Assembly: GCA_965153455.1 (NCBI GenBank)
Contig: OZ234495.1
Coordinates: 16,612,875 to 16,676,874, forward strand
From: Sphagnum compactum
Taxonomy: Eukaryota > Bryophyta > Sphagnopsida > Sphagnales
Direction: 5' to 3'
DNA: 64,000 bases
Translations under genes and position numbers: made by a program
The notes under the pieces: model-generated
The model's input: the letters and a program-made list of their open reading frames with translations, nothing else
Databases searched by the model: none
What the model was told of the DNA's origin: nothing
Part shown: one piece after another, positions 1 through 12,449 of the stretch
Layout of the letters: each line of letters starts with the position of its first letter
Position numbering within the stretch: position 1 is the first letter of the stretch

Positions 1-399
1 TGTTTTCTGAACATTTACCATCCATGTTCGATAGTGCACTGGGTCAGTCACACCCCCTTCTTCTCTGAAGGGACTAAACTTGAACAAGTGGAGAAGGGGG
101 TTGTTGAAAATTCTCTCGCAGTAGTAAAGAGAGTTTGTATAAATTTAGGTGTGTCAAGGAGGTACAATGAAGCTCTGAATTTCACTGATTCTTCATACTG
201 CAATTGCCTCCTAATTTAAACTACTTCTCCTAATAATTATGGGTTTTCAGGAAATCATTTTCCAAACTTTTGAAAAAAATAAATGATCGCCCTTGTAACT
301 ATTGCTTCTTTCATGCAAACTATTGATTCTTTGAGGTTGTTGAAATAACTACAATTGATCATTCTTTGATTTTGATTCTTTTCGAAACCTTGGAAAAAA
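1..399. other. AT-rich DNA, nothing recognised
   Basis: This stretch is AT-rich with short homopolymer runs. A 61-codon open frame at 34-219 has no recognisable motif and is probably chance. No RNA gene or transposon end was seen. Confidence 0.4.
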
Positions 400-1420
400 T
401 GGTTTTTTTTTACCTCTTTCCATTAGATCACCATGGTCATAAAATTTTGTCCTAATAACATCTTTCCATTGCATTCTTTCATCTAATTATGCTTGCAGTC
501 ACCTCAAAACTCTACTAGTCAAACATGGACCAAATGTAAAGTTGTGAAAACTATGAGTCAACTCTGAATCATCACATGGTGACATTTGTCATTTAAAAGA
601 TCAAGAACTTGAATTCTTTTTTTAAAGATTCCCTATGTATGAAATGTTCCCAATTGATTCTTTACAAATTTTCAACCCTATTCCAACCCTCCAATGGAAA
701 ATGTTTGTCCCTGCAACAAGAAATATGGTCCCATTTAAGTAAGTTTTCGTTAGGTTGATGCGATCGCAACACATAATTTGTTGGGATCCCAACACTTCTC
801 TATCCGTACAACAAGAAACAAAGCACCATTTCAATATTCTTTCAGGAGGCTGATGTGATTGCTACATATTGTGATCACAACAGTGTTCAATCCATGCAAC
901 AATAAACAAAGCCCCATTTCAATAGCTTTTCATTGGGCTGATGTGATCATAGCACACAATATGTTATTTTCCCAACACTATGATGGAAACAAACCTTCTC
1001 TTGGTTTTTAGGGCCTCTTTCTATAGTGGTGGTATCATCATGGATTCAGCCCCAACAAGTTTTGGTTACATTCGTTGCATCTAGCTATGATCATTGTCAC
1101 CTCACAATTCTGTCAGGTCCAGCATTGACCAATGCTGAGCTCTGCGATCTATGAGTCAACATTAGAATCATTAGAGAATGGCACCCATCATTAATTTTTT
1201 TGGGATCATCTTTTTAACCAAGTTCATTAGATATTCCTTACAAATAAAAGTGTGTTTTTAGTCCATTTAAAAATTTCCCCCAATTGAAAATGCCCATCCA
1301 TGAAACAAGAAAGCAAGAAACAAGACTTCATTTTGTTGGCTTTCTATTAGACTCTTGTGACAGCAACATATTGTATGTGACAGTGATCAGAACAACTTAA
1401 TGGAAAAAGAACCTTATTTC
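400..1420. repeat. Diverged ~600-bp direct duplication with an inner ~95-bp repeat
   Basis: The block 400-1000 and the block from about 1010 to 1420 run in parallel. Both contain a run of the type GTCACCTCA, then TATGAGTCAAC, then a T-rich stretch, then an 'aacaagaaa..aa' segment. Inside the first block a unit of about 95 bp recurs about three times between 640 and 985. The unit has the pattern CAACAAGAAACAAAGC, CATTTCAATA, GGCTGATGTGAT, then CACA/CAACA. Copies are clearly diverged, so the duplication is old. No coding potential was seen. Confidence 0.5.
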
Positions 1421-2940
1421 AAAATTCCTAGGAAATTGGAAAAAGCAATTTGTAACAATAATCAAAACCCTAAATCCACTCAACACTGGTAGAGACTAGA
1501 GACCAGCACCTTTTTGCAACAAAGGACACATTTTTGTAATTTTTGAATTTTTTTTGATGTGCAATGAATGGTGCTCATGATTTAACTTAAAAGTAAGTCG
1601 AGCAATGTACTAAATTTGAGATAATATCACTAATTATCAAATTTGAATTCAAATATGAAATGTTTACTTCTCTCTCTCCCCACGAATAAACAATAAAGAT
1701 GAAACAACATACACTTAAAAAAACATAGAAAAGTCGCACATGAACCAATCCCTATGATGAGTCAGAAAAAAATTAAAATAATATAAAAAAATTTCTTTTG
1801 ACACCCCACATATCTTGCACAAATTTATAAGAGCTTAGCACATTTTCACATTATGTGACCTTAAATTAATAAAAAAATTGACATGCAAAATTCTCTGTAC
1901 AAGTGAATTTTACTCCAAACACTGAAGCTCCACCCACACCCAGTATGGCTCTCTATTCCCTTTCAGGTTTCCACACCACTGAACTGTGCAGTCTGTTAGC
2001 TTACACGTAAGGGCAGATGTTTTGGGTGTTGTTGTAAGTAGTATGTCCTCTCATGTGTGAGTGGACAACTGATGAATTGAGAATATTGGTGATGATTAGA
2101 GCTTGAAAGTTGTGCAATCAAATTTATTAGTACCCAACCCCCCTAACAGATGTTGGGCAGAAGTTGTACCATAGCGTAATTAAACTTCATCAACTCTCAT
2201 TGTGTGAATTAATTATGTTTTTGCTCATTCTAATGTTTTGTGCTGCTGCCTTGCACAATAAAAACTTTGAAGAGCACAATTGTAACATTGCTCTCTAAAA
2301 AAAAGATACTCAAATTATTTGATCACACAACCACTTGTGAGCTTCAATGAAGTTTTGCTCATTAGATATCTTCTGGTTCTTGGTACCAGAAGATGTTAAA
2401 CATCCCCTAACAAGCTCACAGAAAATGTGTTCAACAGGGCTCAGCCCTGCACAAAGTCACTTGATTCTATTGGAGGGTTTGACTGGTTTGAACTTATTTT
2501 CTTATTAAATCATGTTGTTGTTCAAAGTTGAATTCTATACTGCTGTATGGTATGCTTGCATGGTGTCTTGTTGTGGTATATGAGAACATGCAAAATTAAC
2601 ATTAAAACTGAAATGTTTCGTAAAACATACAGAACAAATAAATTTGTGCAGTGTGGTTTTACACAGAACCATGCAAGGCGCCAAAAGACAAGCAAGAAAA
2701 TGTATTGGAGAGAGCTTGTTAGGAGGTGTTTAATGTCTCACCTTGATACCTGGTGTCTAATGGTGTAAACCAACAATTTCTGCCAGCATGCATTTACTGG
2801 ATGATATATTTTATCTTAAGTCCCATTTGCAATGTGCACGCAAGGTGGGTGTGAAATTCAAACATTCATTTTGCAGGCTGCCCATGCATGTGAATGCATG
2901 TGATTACTGATTGCCACCTGCATGTCTCTTACGATTTATG
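1421..2940. other. Intergenic DNA, nothing recognised
   Basis: Mixed AT-rich sequence with no open frame of interest and no transposon ends found. A short open frame at 2547-2768 shows no recognisable domain. Confidence 0.4.
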
Positions 2941-2960
2941 TATCTAACTTTGAATTTAGG

Positions 2961-3303
2961 AGCTGGAAGACTTTGATGGGCATTTATGGCCAATGATGAG
3001 ATCAAGTATCAAAGCCAGAATGACTATCATCATCAAAATCAGACTCTCTGTTCTACTCAGCAGCAGATTTCTGCAATATTGGAGGACACAGGATGGGGAT
3101 ATGCAACGGATTTTCTAATCTGGCCTGAAAACATAGAAGTAGGGCACTACATAAGGTGGAACCTTACTCCTGGACAAGTGCCCAACAGGAAAGTAATTCT
3201 TCAAATCTTTTCACAGTATCTTAGGATAGATTGGTTCCTTTCCTCTTTGAGAAGCTGCAAAATCTCCCAGCCCACATGCCAATTTTATAAAAATAATCAA
3301 TAG
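2961..3303 (+). other. Possible exon or gene relic, unknown
   Basis: Just after an AG at about 2959, the reading GAG CTG GAA GAC TTT GAT GGG gives ELEDFDG, followed by HLWPMMRSS and a hydrophobic run. A different frame, 2986-3303, is open for 105 codons with no known motif. The composition is less AT-rich than the surroundings, so this may be a relic of an exon. I recognise no family and no partner exons, so no function is given. Confidence 0.15.
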
Positions 3304-3526
3304 GCTCCTCAATAAACATAGGGGCTGTGGTGAAGCATAAGGTCACTTTCCATTCTCAGGTTTTCATGTTGATGTGTTTTTTTAAAATTTAGAGAAATTC
3401 TTGTATATAATAAATTTATGATGTAACAAATCTATCTATTGTTTTGGTTATGAAAGTTTATGTCAACTTGGTGAGCAATTCAGGGAGGACAAGGTCATTA
3501 GGTACTCAAAATAAGCTCCCATCACA

Positions 3527-3584
3527 CACCCACTTTGGTTGTAGCTCACATAAAAATCAAAGTGAGCTACAACCAAAGTGGGTG
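3527..3584. repeat. Perfect 23-bp inverted repeat (hairpin)
   Basis: The arm at 3527-3549 starts CACCCACTTTGG. It is the exact reverse complement of the arm at 3562-3584, which ends CCAAAGTGGGTG, with a 12-nt AT-rich loop at 3550-3561. All 23 pairs match. Transcription through it would give a small fold-back RNA. No coding frame spans it. Confidence 0.85.
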
Positions 3585-4257
3585 CAAGAATGATCTTAGA
3601 CCAAAACAAGTAAATTTCACCCTTTTGTGTTATGTGTGAGATTTTAATTCATCCGATTTACCTTCGTGTTAGAAAAATATTATTTTAAAAATTATTTTTT
3701 GTAGGTTTGGATCCATCCTAGGCTCCAAAACCATTACTTAGTTCTTCTCACTTACATTCCCACAAACTCTCTTTGGCCTCATATATTTAGCCATTGGCAG
3801 ACAGACCTTGGACAGGCAAAAGGGCAGTCTTTGAAAAAAAGAAGTTTAGTACTGCCTGTAATGACAACTATGTGCACATATAATGTTCTGGGGGGCGGGG
3901 CGGGGGGCGCTTACTCTTGCCTCTTACAAACCTACTCCATCCCTTCCAAGTTCGAACCTGGAAAAAAAACTGGAGTAGGTGGACAGATCCCCATCCCTGG
4001 CTTGTCACTAACAATATAAGGTACACAGCCGCCATGAACTTTCACTCACCTATCAAACAAATATGGCACATGGCTTGTGATGATGCCTGGGAGTTTGGTC
4101 CAGTGAGCTTGCACCTCCAGATCATACGTATGGGTTTGGACGTTAGGACTCTAGGGGAAGGTTGAGATTCTCCTCTCACAAGTGAATAATAGCACTAGAG
4201 GAGATAGAAACCAGCACTCCGGAAGGAAATGATGAGAGTCTAGATTAGCAGGGAGTG
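3585..4257. other. Intergenic DNA with a short G-rich cluster
   Basis: A G-rich run at about 3890-3908 (GGGGGGCGGGGCGGGGGGCG) stands out from an AT-rich background. The rest has no recognisable feature. Short open frames at 3831-4165 look like chance. Confidence 0.4.
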
Positions 4258-4259
4258 TA

Positions 4260-4509
4260 CCATCTCCTAAGGTCAGTTTCCACATTGACAAAATGAATAA
4301 AACTTTTTTTCGAAAAATGAATTCGTTTTTAAAATTTTGAAGTTATGTATTTTTCCATTTCAATATTGTGATGAGTAATGAATTTATTCAGAGTGTAACA
4401 TATGATAATTCTGATGATTTTCAGCATGTCAACTTCATTTTTTCCATACAATTTCATTTCACTATTTTGAGTATTATAGTTTAATGAGGAAACTGACCTT
4501 AGGGTAAGG
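4260..4509. mobile_element. Stowaway/mariner-like MITE, copy A
   Basis: The left end CCATCTCCTAAGGTCAGTTT and the inverted right end CCTTACCCTAAGGTCAGTTT form terminal inverted repeats of about 25 bp. The element is flanked on both sides by TA (4258-4259 and 4510-4511), as expected of Tc1/mariner-type insertions. It is about 250 bp, AT-rich and non-coding. A second copy in the same orientation lies at 4948-5205. The class rests on TIR plus TA alone. Confidence 0.6.
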
Positions 4510-4511
4510 TA

Positions 4512-4945
4512 GTTCAGTTGTGTAGAAGTTAGAAGCCAAGGCCGAAGGAATTGCACTTGTGGCTTTACACATGTTTTGATTCTATCTATGAGAGAAAGAA
4601 AACAAAATGAGCTCATGATTGGCAAAAGACATAATGAGTTTTGGGTGGCTAGGGTAGGGAGGTGGAGAGCACTCTGTTGTATACACCACTCATACTACTT
4701 CATTAATTGTGGGTTCTTTCAGAATGATGAAATTGCAAAGTATCTGGCAGCTGAAGGCTCAAAATCCATCTCCTATTGTGAGCCGGGGAAGATGCTAAAT
4801 ATCCTCCTCTCCTCTCCTCTCATCGAGTACTGTCCAGCACAAAAAAAAATGGTTGACAGTGCGCAACATGTCGTTTCTGTTGTATGGTTTGCTTGTTTTC
4901 ATCTTGTGGCATATATATATATATAATTTTTTCAAGGTTTGAAAG
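4512..4945. other. Spacer between two MITE copies
   Basis: No recognised feature. It contains a short CTCCT microsatellite near 4802-4820 and a TATATATATA run at 4911-4923. The open frame 4576-4926 has no known domain. Confidence 0.4.
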
Positions 4946-4947
4946 TA

Positions 4948-5205
4948 ACGTAGCCTATGTTCAGTTTCCACATTGACAAAAGAAATATTTGTTTCTTCAA
5001 AAAATGAATTCATTTTTCAATTGCAAAATTTTATTTTATTTTCATCATGTACTATAATATAGTGATATGAGTAGTGAAATTATTCACAATGTAGCCTATG
5101 ATAATTAATCATGATGATTTTTAACATGTCAACTTGGTATTTTCACAAAATTTCATTTCACTATCTTGAGGATTATTTAATGACCAAACCGACCTTAGGG
5201 TAAGG
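4948..5205. mobile_element. Stowaway/mariner-like MITE, copy B
   Basis: This copy matches copy A over most of its length: the TTCAGTTTCCACATTGACAA start, the ATGATAATT..ATGATTTT centre, the CATGTCAACTT stretch and the GACCTTAGGGTAAGG end. Flanking TA lies at 4946-4947 and 5206-5207. Its left terminus is more diverged than that of copy A. Non-coding. Confidence 0.55.
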
Positions 5206-5207
5206 TA

Positions 5208-6159
5208 TGCTGCTGGTTGGTACTTTCTCTCTCATGGGAGAGCTGCTACATTTGAATTCAATCTGATTCAGCAAAACATGCAGAACATAATAAATAATGT
5301 TCTTTTGGCAGAACATGAAGGGTTGCACATCAAAATTCAATGCCAAATCACTCAAGGCACAAAAAGACAAGCCAAAATGAGCACCCCCTAGATAGAGCTC
5401 AATGTGGGTATTGAGGGTCTCGTTTGAACCAGAGCTTTTGGTGTTCCCAGCTCCCAACTTGTAATTAAAATGCACTAGGCGTGAAAAACGGATTGAAGGC
5501 TGAAGCCAGAGTTGTTTTCTTGTGCAAAATAGGAAGCAAGGATTCAAACCTCAAGGTGGCCCCTGATATATTCATTGCAATTTTGTGTAAGCAAGATGAC
5601 ACAGTACTGAATGCAGCCATGAGGCTAGATCAAGAGATGTGAACCCAAAGTTGAGCTCAGAAATTAAAATCAGAAGAAGTATATAAACCTATATAGCTGA
5701 TCCAAGGGGGAGACTCCTACCTCCACTAGAAACCTCTAATTTTGGTGGTGAGCCTTCAAAGTTTCTCTTGTTTTTGGGTTGTGATGGGCTGATCAAAATG
5801 GCTCATTGCAACCAAAAAATGAAAAATTAACAATCACCCCCAAATCTAATGAATTCAAAATGAATAAATAAGTACCCCCAGTTAGTTTATAACGGGGTCA
5901 TAATTAGTCCAGGTTGAAAAAGGTGACCAACTGTTTTAAAAATAAAAATATCATGCACCCTATGACAAGGCTGAAGGGGGCTTAGTTTTTTATTCTGTTC
6001 CTAATGTGTTCCCACTGTGCTGCCATCAAGCAGCAGCAGCAGCAGAAGGTTTCTGGCACAAACAGATGAGTTGGCAGAGAGAGGGTTTGCTCAAACATCA
6101 GCACTGATCAAGGTGGCACACAGCTATAGGCGTTAATTGCAGCTGATCTGAGATTAGCA
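5208..6159. other. Intergenic DNA, nothing recognised
   Basis: No transposon ends or credible exons. The 124-codon minus-strand frame at 5173-5547 overlaps MITE copy B and shows no known domain. A (CAG)n-like run (AGCAGCAGCAGCAGCAG) lies at about 6030-6046. Confidence 0.4.
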
Positions 6160-6580
6160 CATGCAGCGTGCAGCCAGGCGAGCCCACCCTTGCATCATGT
6201 GTTTCTTCATTTCACCATCTTTTCATGAGCAAACTAAGTTAGGCTAAGTTGGGTGATCGATCTTCTGCAGCCAAAAATAAAAGGAGGTGAATCAAACCAG
6301 GCAAATCATGCAAAAATAGGCAGCGTTACTGCAGGAAGGAAGAACTTAGAAGAAGCTCCCAAGACTTTCCGAACCACAAGGCGCCAAGAATGTCGGGTGG
6401 GGATGGCGGGCCAGGGGGGGCCAGGCCAGCGTCACCCCGACGACGAGGACCGGGAATCGCGGCACACGACGATCCCCAGTCTCTACGTGTCATAAACACA
6501 GTAACTGAGCGTCCACGTTGTCATTAATGGACGTACATTATTATATCCAATTCCTGGACCCCTTTACACCGCGTGGCCCC
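6160..6580. other. GC- and CpG-richer island, candidate orphan promoter or exon
   Basis: This block is visibly richer in G, C and CpG (GGCGCCAAG, GTCGGGTGG, CCCGACGACGAGG, CACACGACG) than the DNA around it. It includes an 80-codon frame at 6253-6495, charged and with no recognised motif. The genes here (35.5-36.3, 47.5-48.2 and 53-54.2 kb) show the same local composition, so it may mark an unseen gene start or a relic. No partner exon was found. Confidence 0.25.
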
Positions 6581-6830
6581 ACCCTAGTGTTTGCTGCAGC
6601 TGCTGCAATTTACCAGTTTCGAGAGGAATTATAGTAGCTGTACAGTTCCTTACCAAACTTGTGTAAAGTTCTGTTCAGTTGATAGAATTCATTACCAACT
6701 CTGTTCAGTTCTCTCTCCCATTCACATGCAACTTCTCTCAATACTTAACACACGTTTTTCAAAAAACAAACTTCAGTGTAAAGTAACAGAGTTTCTGAAT
6801 TCTTTTTCTCAATTTTATTATGTACTACTA

Positions 6831-7080
6831 GCCAAAGTGGGCAATCATCCACAGGTAGTTTTAGCCAAATTTTTGGTTACAAGCTTAATATGAAAGTAAA
6901 TTTTTTTATAAATATTTATATGTTTTTGGCTACCATTCTTGAATCATGTATGAAAATCTGGCAGTTTTTTTTCAAAAAACTGGTCGAATTTTGGCTAATG
7001 AAAGATTTTCACTTGATTTTAGCATTTTAAATATAGCTTTTAATACAGCTTTTTGGCTATATATAGCCAAGGAAAAAAAA
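6831..7080 (+). repeat. Dispersed ~250-bp repeat, copy 1
   Basis: It starts GCCAAAGTGGGC, continues TTTGGTTACAAGCTTAATAT and CACTTGATTTTAGCA, and ends TATATAGCCAAGG followed by a run of A. A second copy of nearly the same length is at 12181-12431 in the same orientation. The A-rich 3' end could suggest a retroposed element, but no internal promoter or target duplication was found. Confidence 0.55.
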
Positions 7081-7551
7081 GGCTAGCTGACAAAATGATG
7101 GCCACATGTTGGGAAGTTATTTGGACAAAAGATTATGGTGGATGCGATTGATTACTTTGTGCCCATGCCTGGGAATTTTTTTGGTGAAGAATTTTGCAAT
7201 ACATATGTTGGTGGTGTTGTTGCATTAGCTTTGCAATACCCATTTTCAGGGTTTTGTGGCATGGCCAAATATCATGTAGCACATAGGTACCGAGGGTAGT
7301 AGGGCAACAACATATTTGCTACCTACCTACGGTCAGAGTGAACTAGCCTCCATGACTGCACCAGTTGGCCGTTCTGTCCACAGGATGGGTTGTGTTTTTC
7401 ATCCACCTTTTCACCCTATGTTAACCAACATTCTACCACAGTCAATTTTTCTGCCTGCTGACCTTTGACCTTTTTTTGGGGGCCAATTTCTCCCCAACCC
7501 TTATCCTCCATACTACCATCCCACCTAGTTACCCTATTAACCTATCTCTTG

Positions 7552-7572
7552 GCCTAAACCCTAAACCCAACC
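7552..7572. repeat. Short telomere-like CCCTAAA tract
   Basis: CCTAAACCCTAAACCCAACC, about two and a half units of the plant telomere repeat. It lies just before the minisatellite that follows. Confidence 0.5.
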
Positions 7573-7599
7573 AACTAACAACCAATCCCTTACCTACCT

Positions 7600-8490
7600 T
7601 TTTTATCTTTTCTTGGCAAAACCTATATCTTTTCCTAGCTAAACCTATGTCTATTCTTGGCTAGACTTCTATTTCTTCGTAAAACTTATATCTTTTCTTG
7701 GTTAAACTTTTATCTCTTGGCAAAACTTATATATTTTATTGGCTAAAGTTTTTTCTTTTGACAAAACCTATATTTCTTTATGGTTAAATTTTTTCTATTG
7801 GCAACACCAATATCTTTTCTTGGCTAAATTTTTTTTGGCAAAACTTATATCTATTTTTTATTAAACTTTTCTTTTTTGCCAAAACTTATATCTGTTTTTT
7901 GCTAAAATAATTCTCTCTTAGCAAAACCTATATCCTTTCTTGGCTAAACTTTTATCTCTTGATAAAAACTATATCTTTTTTTGGCTAAAATTTTATCTTT
8001 TGGCAAAACTTACATATCTTCTTGACTAAAATTTTTTTCTTGGCAAAACCTATATCTCTTCTTGGTTAAACTTTTCTTTCTTGGCAAAATCTATATCCCT
8101 TCTTGGTTAAACTTCTTTTGGGAAAACTTATATCTATTCTTGGCTAAACTTCTAACTTTTGGCAACACTTATATTTCTTCTTGGCTAATTTTTTCTCACT
8201 TGGCAAAACTTATATTTCTTATTGGCTAAACTTTTAATTCTTCACAAAACCTATATCTTTTTTTGGTTAAATCTCAACCTTTCAACAAAACATTTCTATG
8301 TGCTGGCTAAACTTTTACCTCCCAATAATTCTTTTATATCTTTTTGGCTAAACCTATACCTTTCAACAAAACCTTTATCTCTTTTTGGTTAAACCTTTAC
8401 CTTTCAGCACAATCTTTTTACATATTAAGTAAACCTTTACCTTTCAACAAAACGTTTCTATATTTTGGGTAAACCTCTATTTTTCTAGAG
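7600..8490. repeat. Degenerate minisatellite, TTGGCTAAA / TTGGCAAAA units
   Basis: About 890 bp alternate between TTGGCAAAAC(C/T)TATATCT and TTGGCTAAACTTTT half-units of about 25-28 bp each, giving a composite period near 50-55 bp. More than fifteen composite or half units can be followed. They become more diverged at the 3' end, where TTTCAACAAAACC replaces TTGGCAAAAC. There is no conserved reading frame, so it is a satellite rather than a repeat protein. Confidence 0.75.
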
Positions 8491-11200
8491 GGAAAAAATA
8501 ATAATGGAATCCATAAGGTGTAAAATGAACTTCAATAATGTTTTTTTATAAAAATCAATCAAGGACAAAAAATATAATGTTCATTGTAATTAGAACAAAT
8601 AATTAAGGAAGGGAAAAAAAAATTGTATGTTCAATGATTATTTAATATAATCACTTAAATCATAAGAAAATTAATGTAAAACATATGATTTTTAAAAAAG
8701 GGTTAAATTTGCATATAAAGGTTGAGGGTTTAGGTTCTAGGCATACAATACTTGTGTCAACTTTAAGTTTTAACACCATGTTTGTCATGGTTTCAAGTTC
8801 TCAAAATTAATCCTATTATATGGGCAACATGCACGTATTGCCTCTTATAGCAAATACGAGTAGTAGTTGAAGATTTAATCCCAACATGCAATAACCACAT
8901 ATGAAAACAATGTCATTTATGATTGAAATGAAACTTTATTTTTGAAATTTTTTTGTGCTTCTTTTAGATTATTTTTCTAATTTCTTGTACTTTTATTTCT
9001 TGTTCTAAATTTTTCTTCTATTTCTTCTTCATAATCTATTTATTTATTTATTTTAATTTTTAAAAAATTCAAAACTTTCTTCGTCAGTTTTTGTTTATCA
9101 TTAAATATGCATATTTTATGCCCAACATTTGGGTATTATGTGAAACATGAAAAAATTTAGCCGACATCTTATCTAATATTACAGAGTTTTATTTTACTTT
9201 TTCTTCTTTTAAATATTTCTCATCACAACGTCAAAAATGAAAAATGAAGGTATTGCATACAATGGACCAATCATATCATTGTGGAGTTTGAATGAAAATG
9301 GACCTAGATTTTGCAATACCCTCATGATAAAATTGGAGCCCCATTGGAATTGAAATGCACAAAACCCAAGTCCATGCAATTCCCATATAATTTTTATTAC
9401 CAATTATATTTCATTTATGTAAAAGATTTAATATGTGAATATTGCAAATACTTGCCCCTCCATCACTTAAGTTAAGGTTACTAGAAAGTCTAGAAAACTA
9501 TAATACCCACATTGTTAATATCCAATACAAATGTCGAAGTATGGGTAAATGTAATTCCTACACATTCAATTGTGATTATTCATTGTGTACACCAACAAAA
9601 CAAATACTTTCATCATATATTATTAAATGTGTTGATATTGCATTACCTTCATCCAAAAACGCACTTCCTTGCTATGAAAATGAACTCATTAGCAACACTT
9701 GAATCTATAACCCCATGCTACATTGCCTATTTCCACTAAAGGAAGTCTTCACTATGAGAACAACAAAAAAGACAATACCGACATCAAAATAACAAATCCC
9801 CCATTGGAAAGGTTATTTAAGATGGGCAATACCCTCATATATCACAACAAAAAGTCTCTGTCCCATGTAATATGTGAAATTTTATGAGAAAGCTTGCTCA
9901 CTAGCCTTAAACTATTGTACATTAATTGTTTGAACAGATATGGTGTTACTAGTACATAAAAAGTCCGAATCCACTAATGAATTCATTAAGTTTTGTAATG
10001 AATTAGGTGAATTTTCGTCCTAGTGATTTGTAATGAATTCATCAATTGCTTATGGATCGACGACAAATTGATGCGAAAAATAAATTTATTAGTAATTCAC
10101 TAACATATGAACAACTAGGAAATTTTGAATATTTTAATTATTTAATTCAAATTATTTCATTCATGTCGCAATTTCGATTTAAGGTCAAATGTTTCTTCAT
10201 TCAACCCAAATTGGCATATGCATTTTTGTGTGAATAATAAAGGGAAAACATGTTATTTATATAGCTTGTGAGATGAGATTCAAAAACAAAACATACGAGT
10301 TAAACCTTTTACTTGCATTTCAGTTTTAAATTGAGATGCAACTAAAACTTTTCGAAAAGCCAACTTTAATTAATAATATATTTCTCATATTATGTCCAAA
10401 TGAAATGATTTTAACTTCATTCTAAATGTTTTTCCAAAATCTACACACAAAAACTATAGAAAGAATTTTTAAATACTTGAATTGAAAAAAATTGCATGTA
10501 AATCTTGCATTTCAATACGTTTGAACAAGACATTTTTAAAAAAAAACCATCATTATCTTTTTCATACTTTGTCCAAATGAAAGGAAATATGAAAAATATG
10601 ATTTGATAATATAATTATATAATAAAAATTAATTTGAAAATATAAATACTTAAAGAAATGAATATATATATATATTATATAACTAAATTTTATATTATAT
10701 TCACAAATATTTTTATTAATATAGTATATAATAAATAAATATTGTCATATATTATATATAAGCTATCTTATATGATAAAACTGTTGGATCAAAAAATTTA
10801 TATTTTCAGAGATGAATATTATGTTTTATTTTTTTATCAAGTGAGGCCCACAATAAAATATTGTTTAGTTTTTAAATTTATATATAATATGTATATATAA
10901 TTTTATATCTTATGTATTTTATATCTTATATGCATATGATTATTATAAAATATTTATTATATATTTTTATGTTAAAAAATGTTGAATTTTGTTTTTGTTT
11001 TTTTAATAAACATATTTTAACATAATATTAAATAAACGCAAAAACTAAAATCTGACGTACTTTTCAGAATTAAAATAAAATTTTAGCTAAATAATATATA
11101 CTTTGAAAATTTTAGCCAAATAATATGTCTTTGGTCTTATTATACTATATATTATAAATTTTATATAATAAATACATTATAAATATTCTTTCCTTGCTCT
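8491..11200. other. Very AT-rich intergenic DNA
   Basis: No gene or transposon ends recognised. Within it, 10600-11170 is almost pure A/T with many TATA and ATAT runs. Short frames (9442-9739, 10046-10237) are consistent with chance in low-complexity sequence. Confidence 0.45.
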
Positions 11201-11708
11201 AGATTGTGGTCACTGAGTCCAATTTTAACCTTGGTCCAAATTGAACCCTAGGAAAATAGTCTATAAAGGCTAGGTTTTTTTTTTGCATTTTACACAAAGA
11301 TAAATTCAAGTTTCAAGGCAAAAATGACTGATGACACAAAATGGAACACATCCCAAAATCAATAAATTTAAATTTTGGACATGTCCATGAATGTAACAGA
11401 AAAAATCATGACAAGTTCAAAAACTCAAATTACGGTTTTAGCAATTCATCAATGACAAGAATGATTATTTACCATTATAGGGTTTGGCACCATACCCCCC
11501 CAAAACAATGTTTTAAATTGCTTGCAAGTTCAAAAGGAGGAGGCTTGTTTTTCTTAGGGTTCACCTTTCCATTACCGAGGTCATGAGCAACACAAGAATA
11601 GTGAGACACACAAGTTACAAGGTTCATAGTCAATATCATCATGATTTGGGTGGGATTCTAACTACCCTACTTCTGATGAAAGTCTTTTGGAGCTCATTGT
11701 TTTCAAGA

Positions 11709-11736
11709 TTAGGTGGGTTTAGGGTTTAGGGTTTAG
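11709..11736. repeat. Interstitial telomere-like tract (TTTAGGG)n
   Basis: GGGTTTAGGGTTTAGGGTTT then AGGATG gives three units of the plant telomere repeat on the plus strand. Isolated and short. Confidence 0.7.
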
Positions 11737-11739
11737 GAT

Positions 11740-12180
11740 GCAAAATGAGAAGAGTACAAAGTACCAATCATATTTGCATAGGCCCATTGACAAACAATGA
11801 AAATGGATTACAAGTGTGAATTTGTAAATGTAAAATTGGTGATGGGTTTCCAAGTGTGAACTCGTATATGCATAGTCATGGGTTCGTGTGTAACATATTT
11901 TAATTATTGCTCTGCATTTTGAATTGGAATTTCTTCACACATGTGTTATGCACAAATGCTGCCATTACCACAATCTAGTGTTTTGAGACATAATTGGAAT
12001 GTCTGGTAACTTAGTATTGCTATGATGTTCCAAATGCTCACCTCTCGTCAAAAATATATAATAAGTTTTGTTCATAAGTTATTAGATAAAATCCGAGACT
12101 GCAGGTTTTACCTAATAAGTTTAGAGTGCATCCGTTTCCTTTTGGAGATCAGTGTTATTTATTTTCAGTTTTGTGATTTA
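11740..12180. other. Intergenic DNA, nothing recognised
   Basis: AT-rich with no supported feature. A 63-codon frame at 12022-12213 has no known motif. Confidence 0.4.
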
Positions 12181-12431
12181 GCCAAAGTAGAAATGATCCA
12201 CATGAAGATTTAGTCAAATTTGGTTACAAGCTTAATATAAAAATTAAAAAAAAAATTGCAAACTTTTTTTTTTTGGGGGTGTTGCCTACATGAACCATCC
12301 AAAATAATTGTGGAATTTTTTCTTAGATTTTGATCAAAAGCTGGCTATTGAAAATCCCAAAAAGCACTTGATTTTAGCACTTTTAGTTTTTTAATATAGC
12401 TTTCTGGCTAAATATAGCCAGCAGAAAAAAA
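12181..12431 (+). repeat. Dispersed ~250-bp repeat, copy 2
   Basis: Same family as 6831-7080. It shares GCCAAAGT, TGGTTACAAGCTTAATAT, CACTTGATTTTAGCA, AATATAGCTTT and TGGCTAAATATAGCCAGC with an A-run at the end. The middle differs by an extra poly-T/G stretch. Confidence 0.55.
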
Positions 12432-12449
12432 GGTCCCTCAAGATCTAAG

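Noticed and set aside
3917-4165. Possible tRNA around TTCGAACCTGG at 3950
   Set aside because: The T-loop-like string has no matching acceptor, D or anticodon arms.
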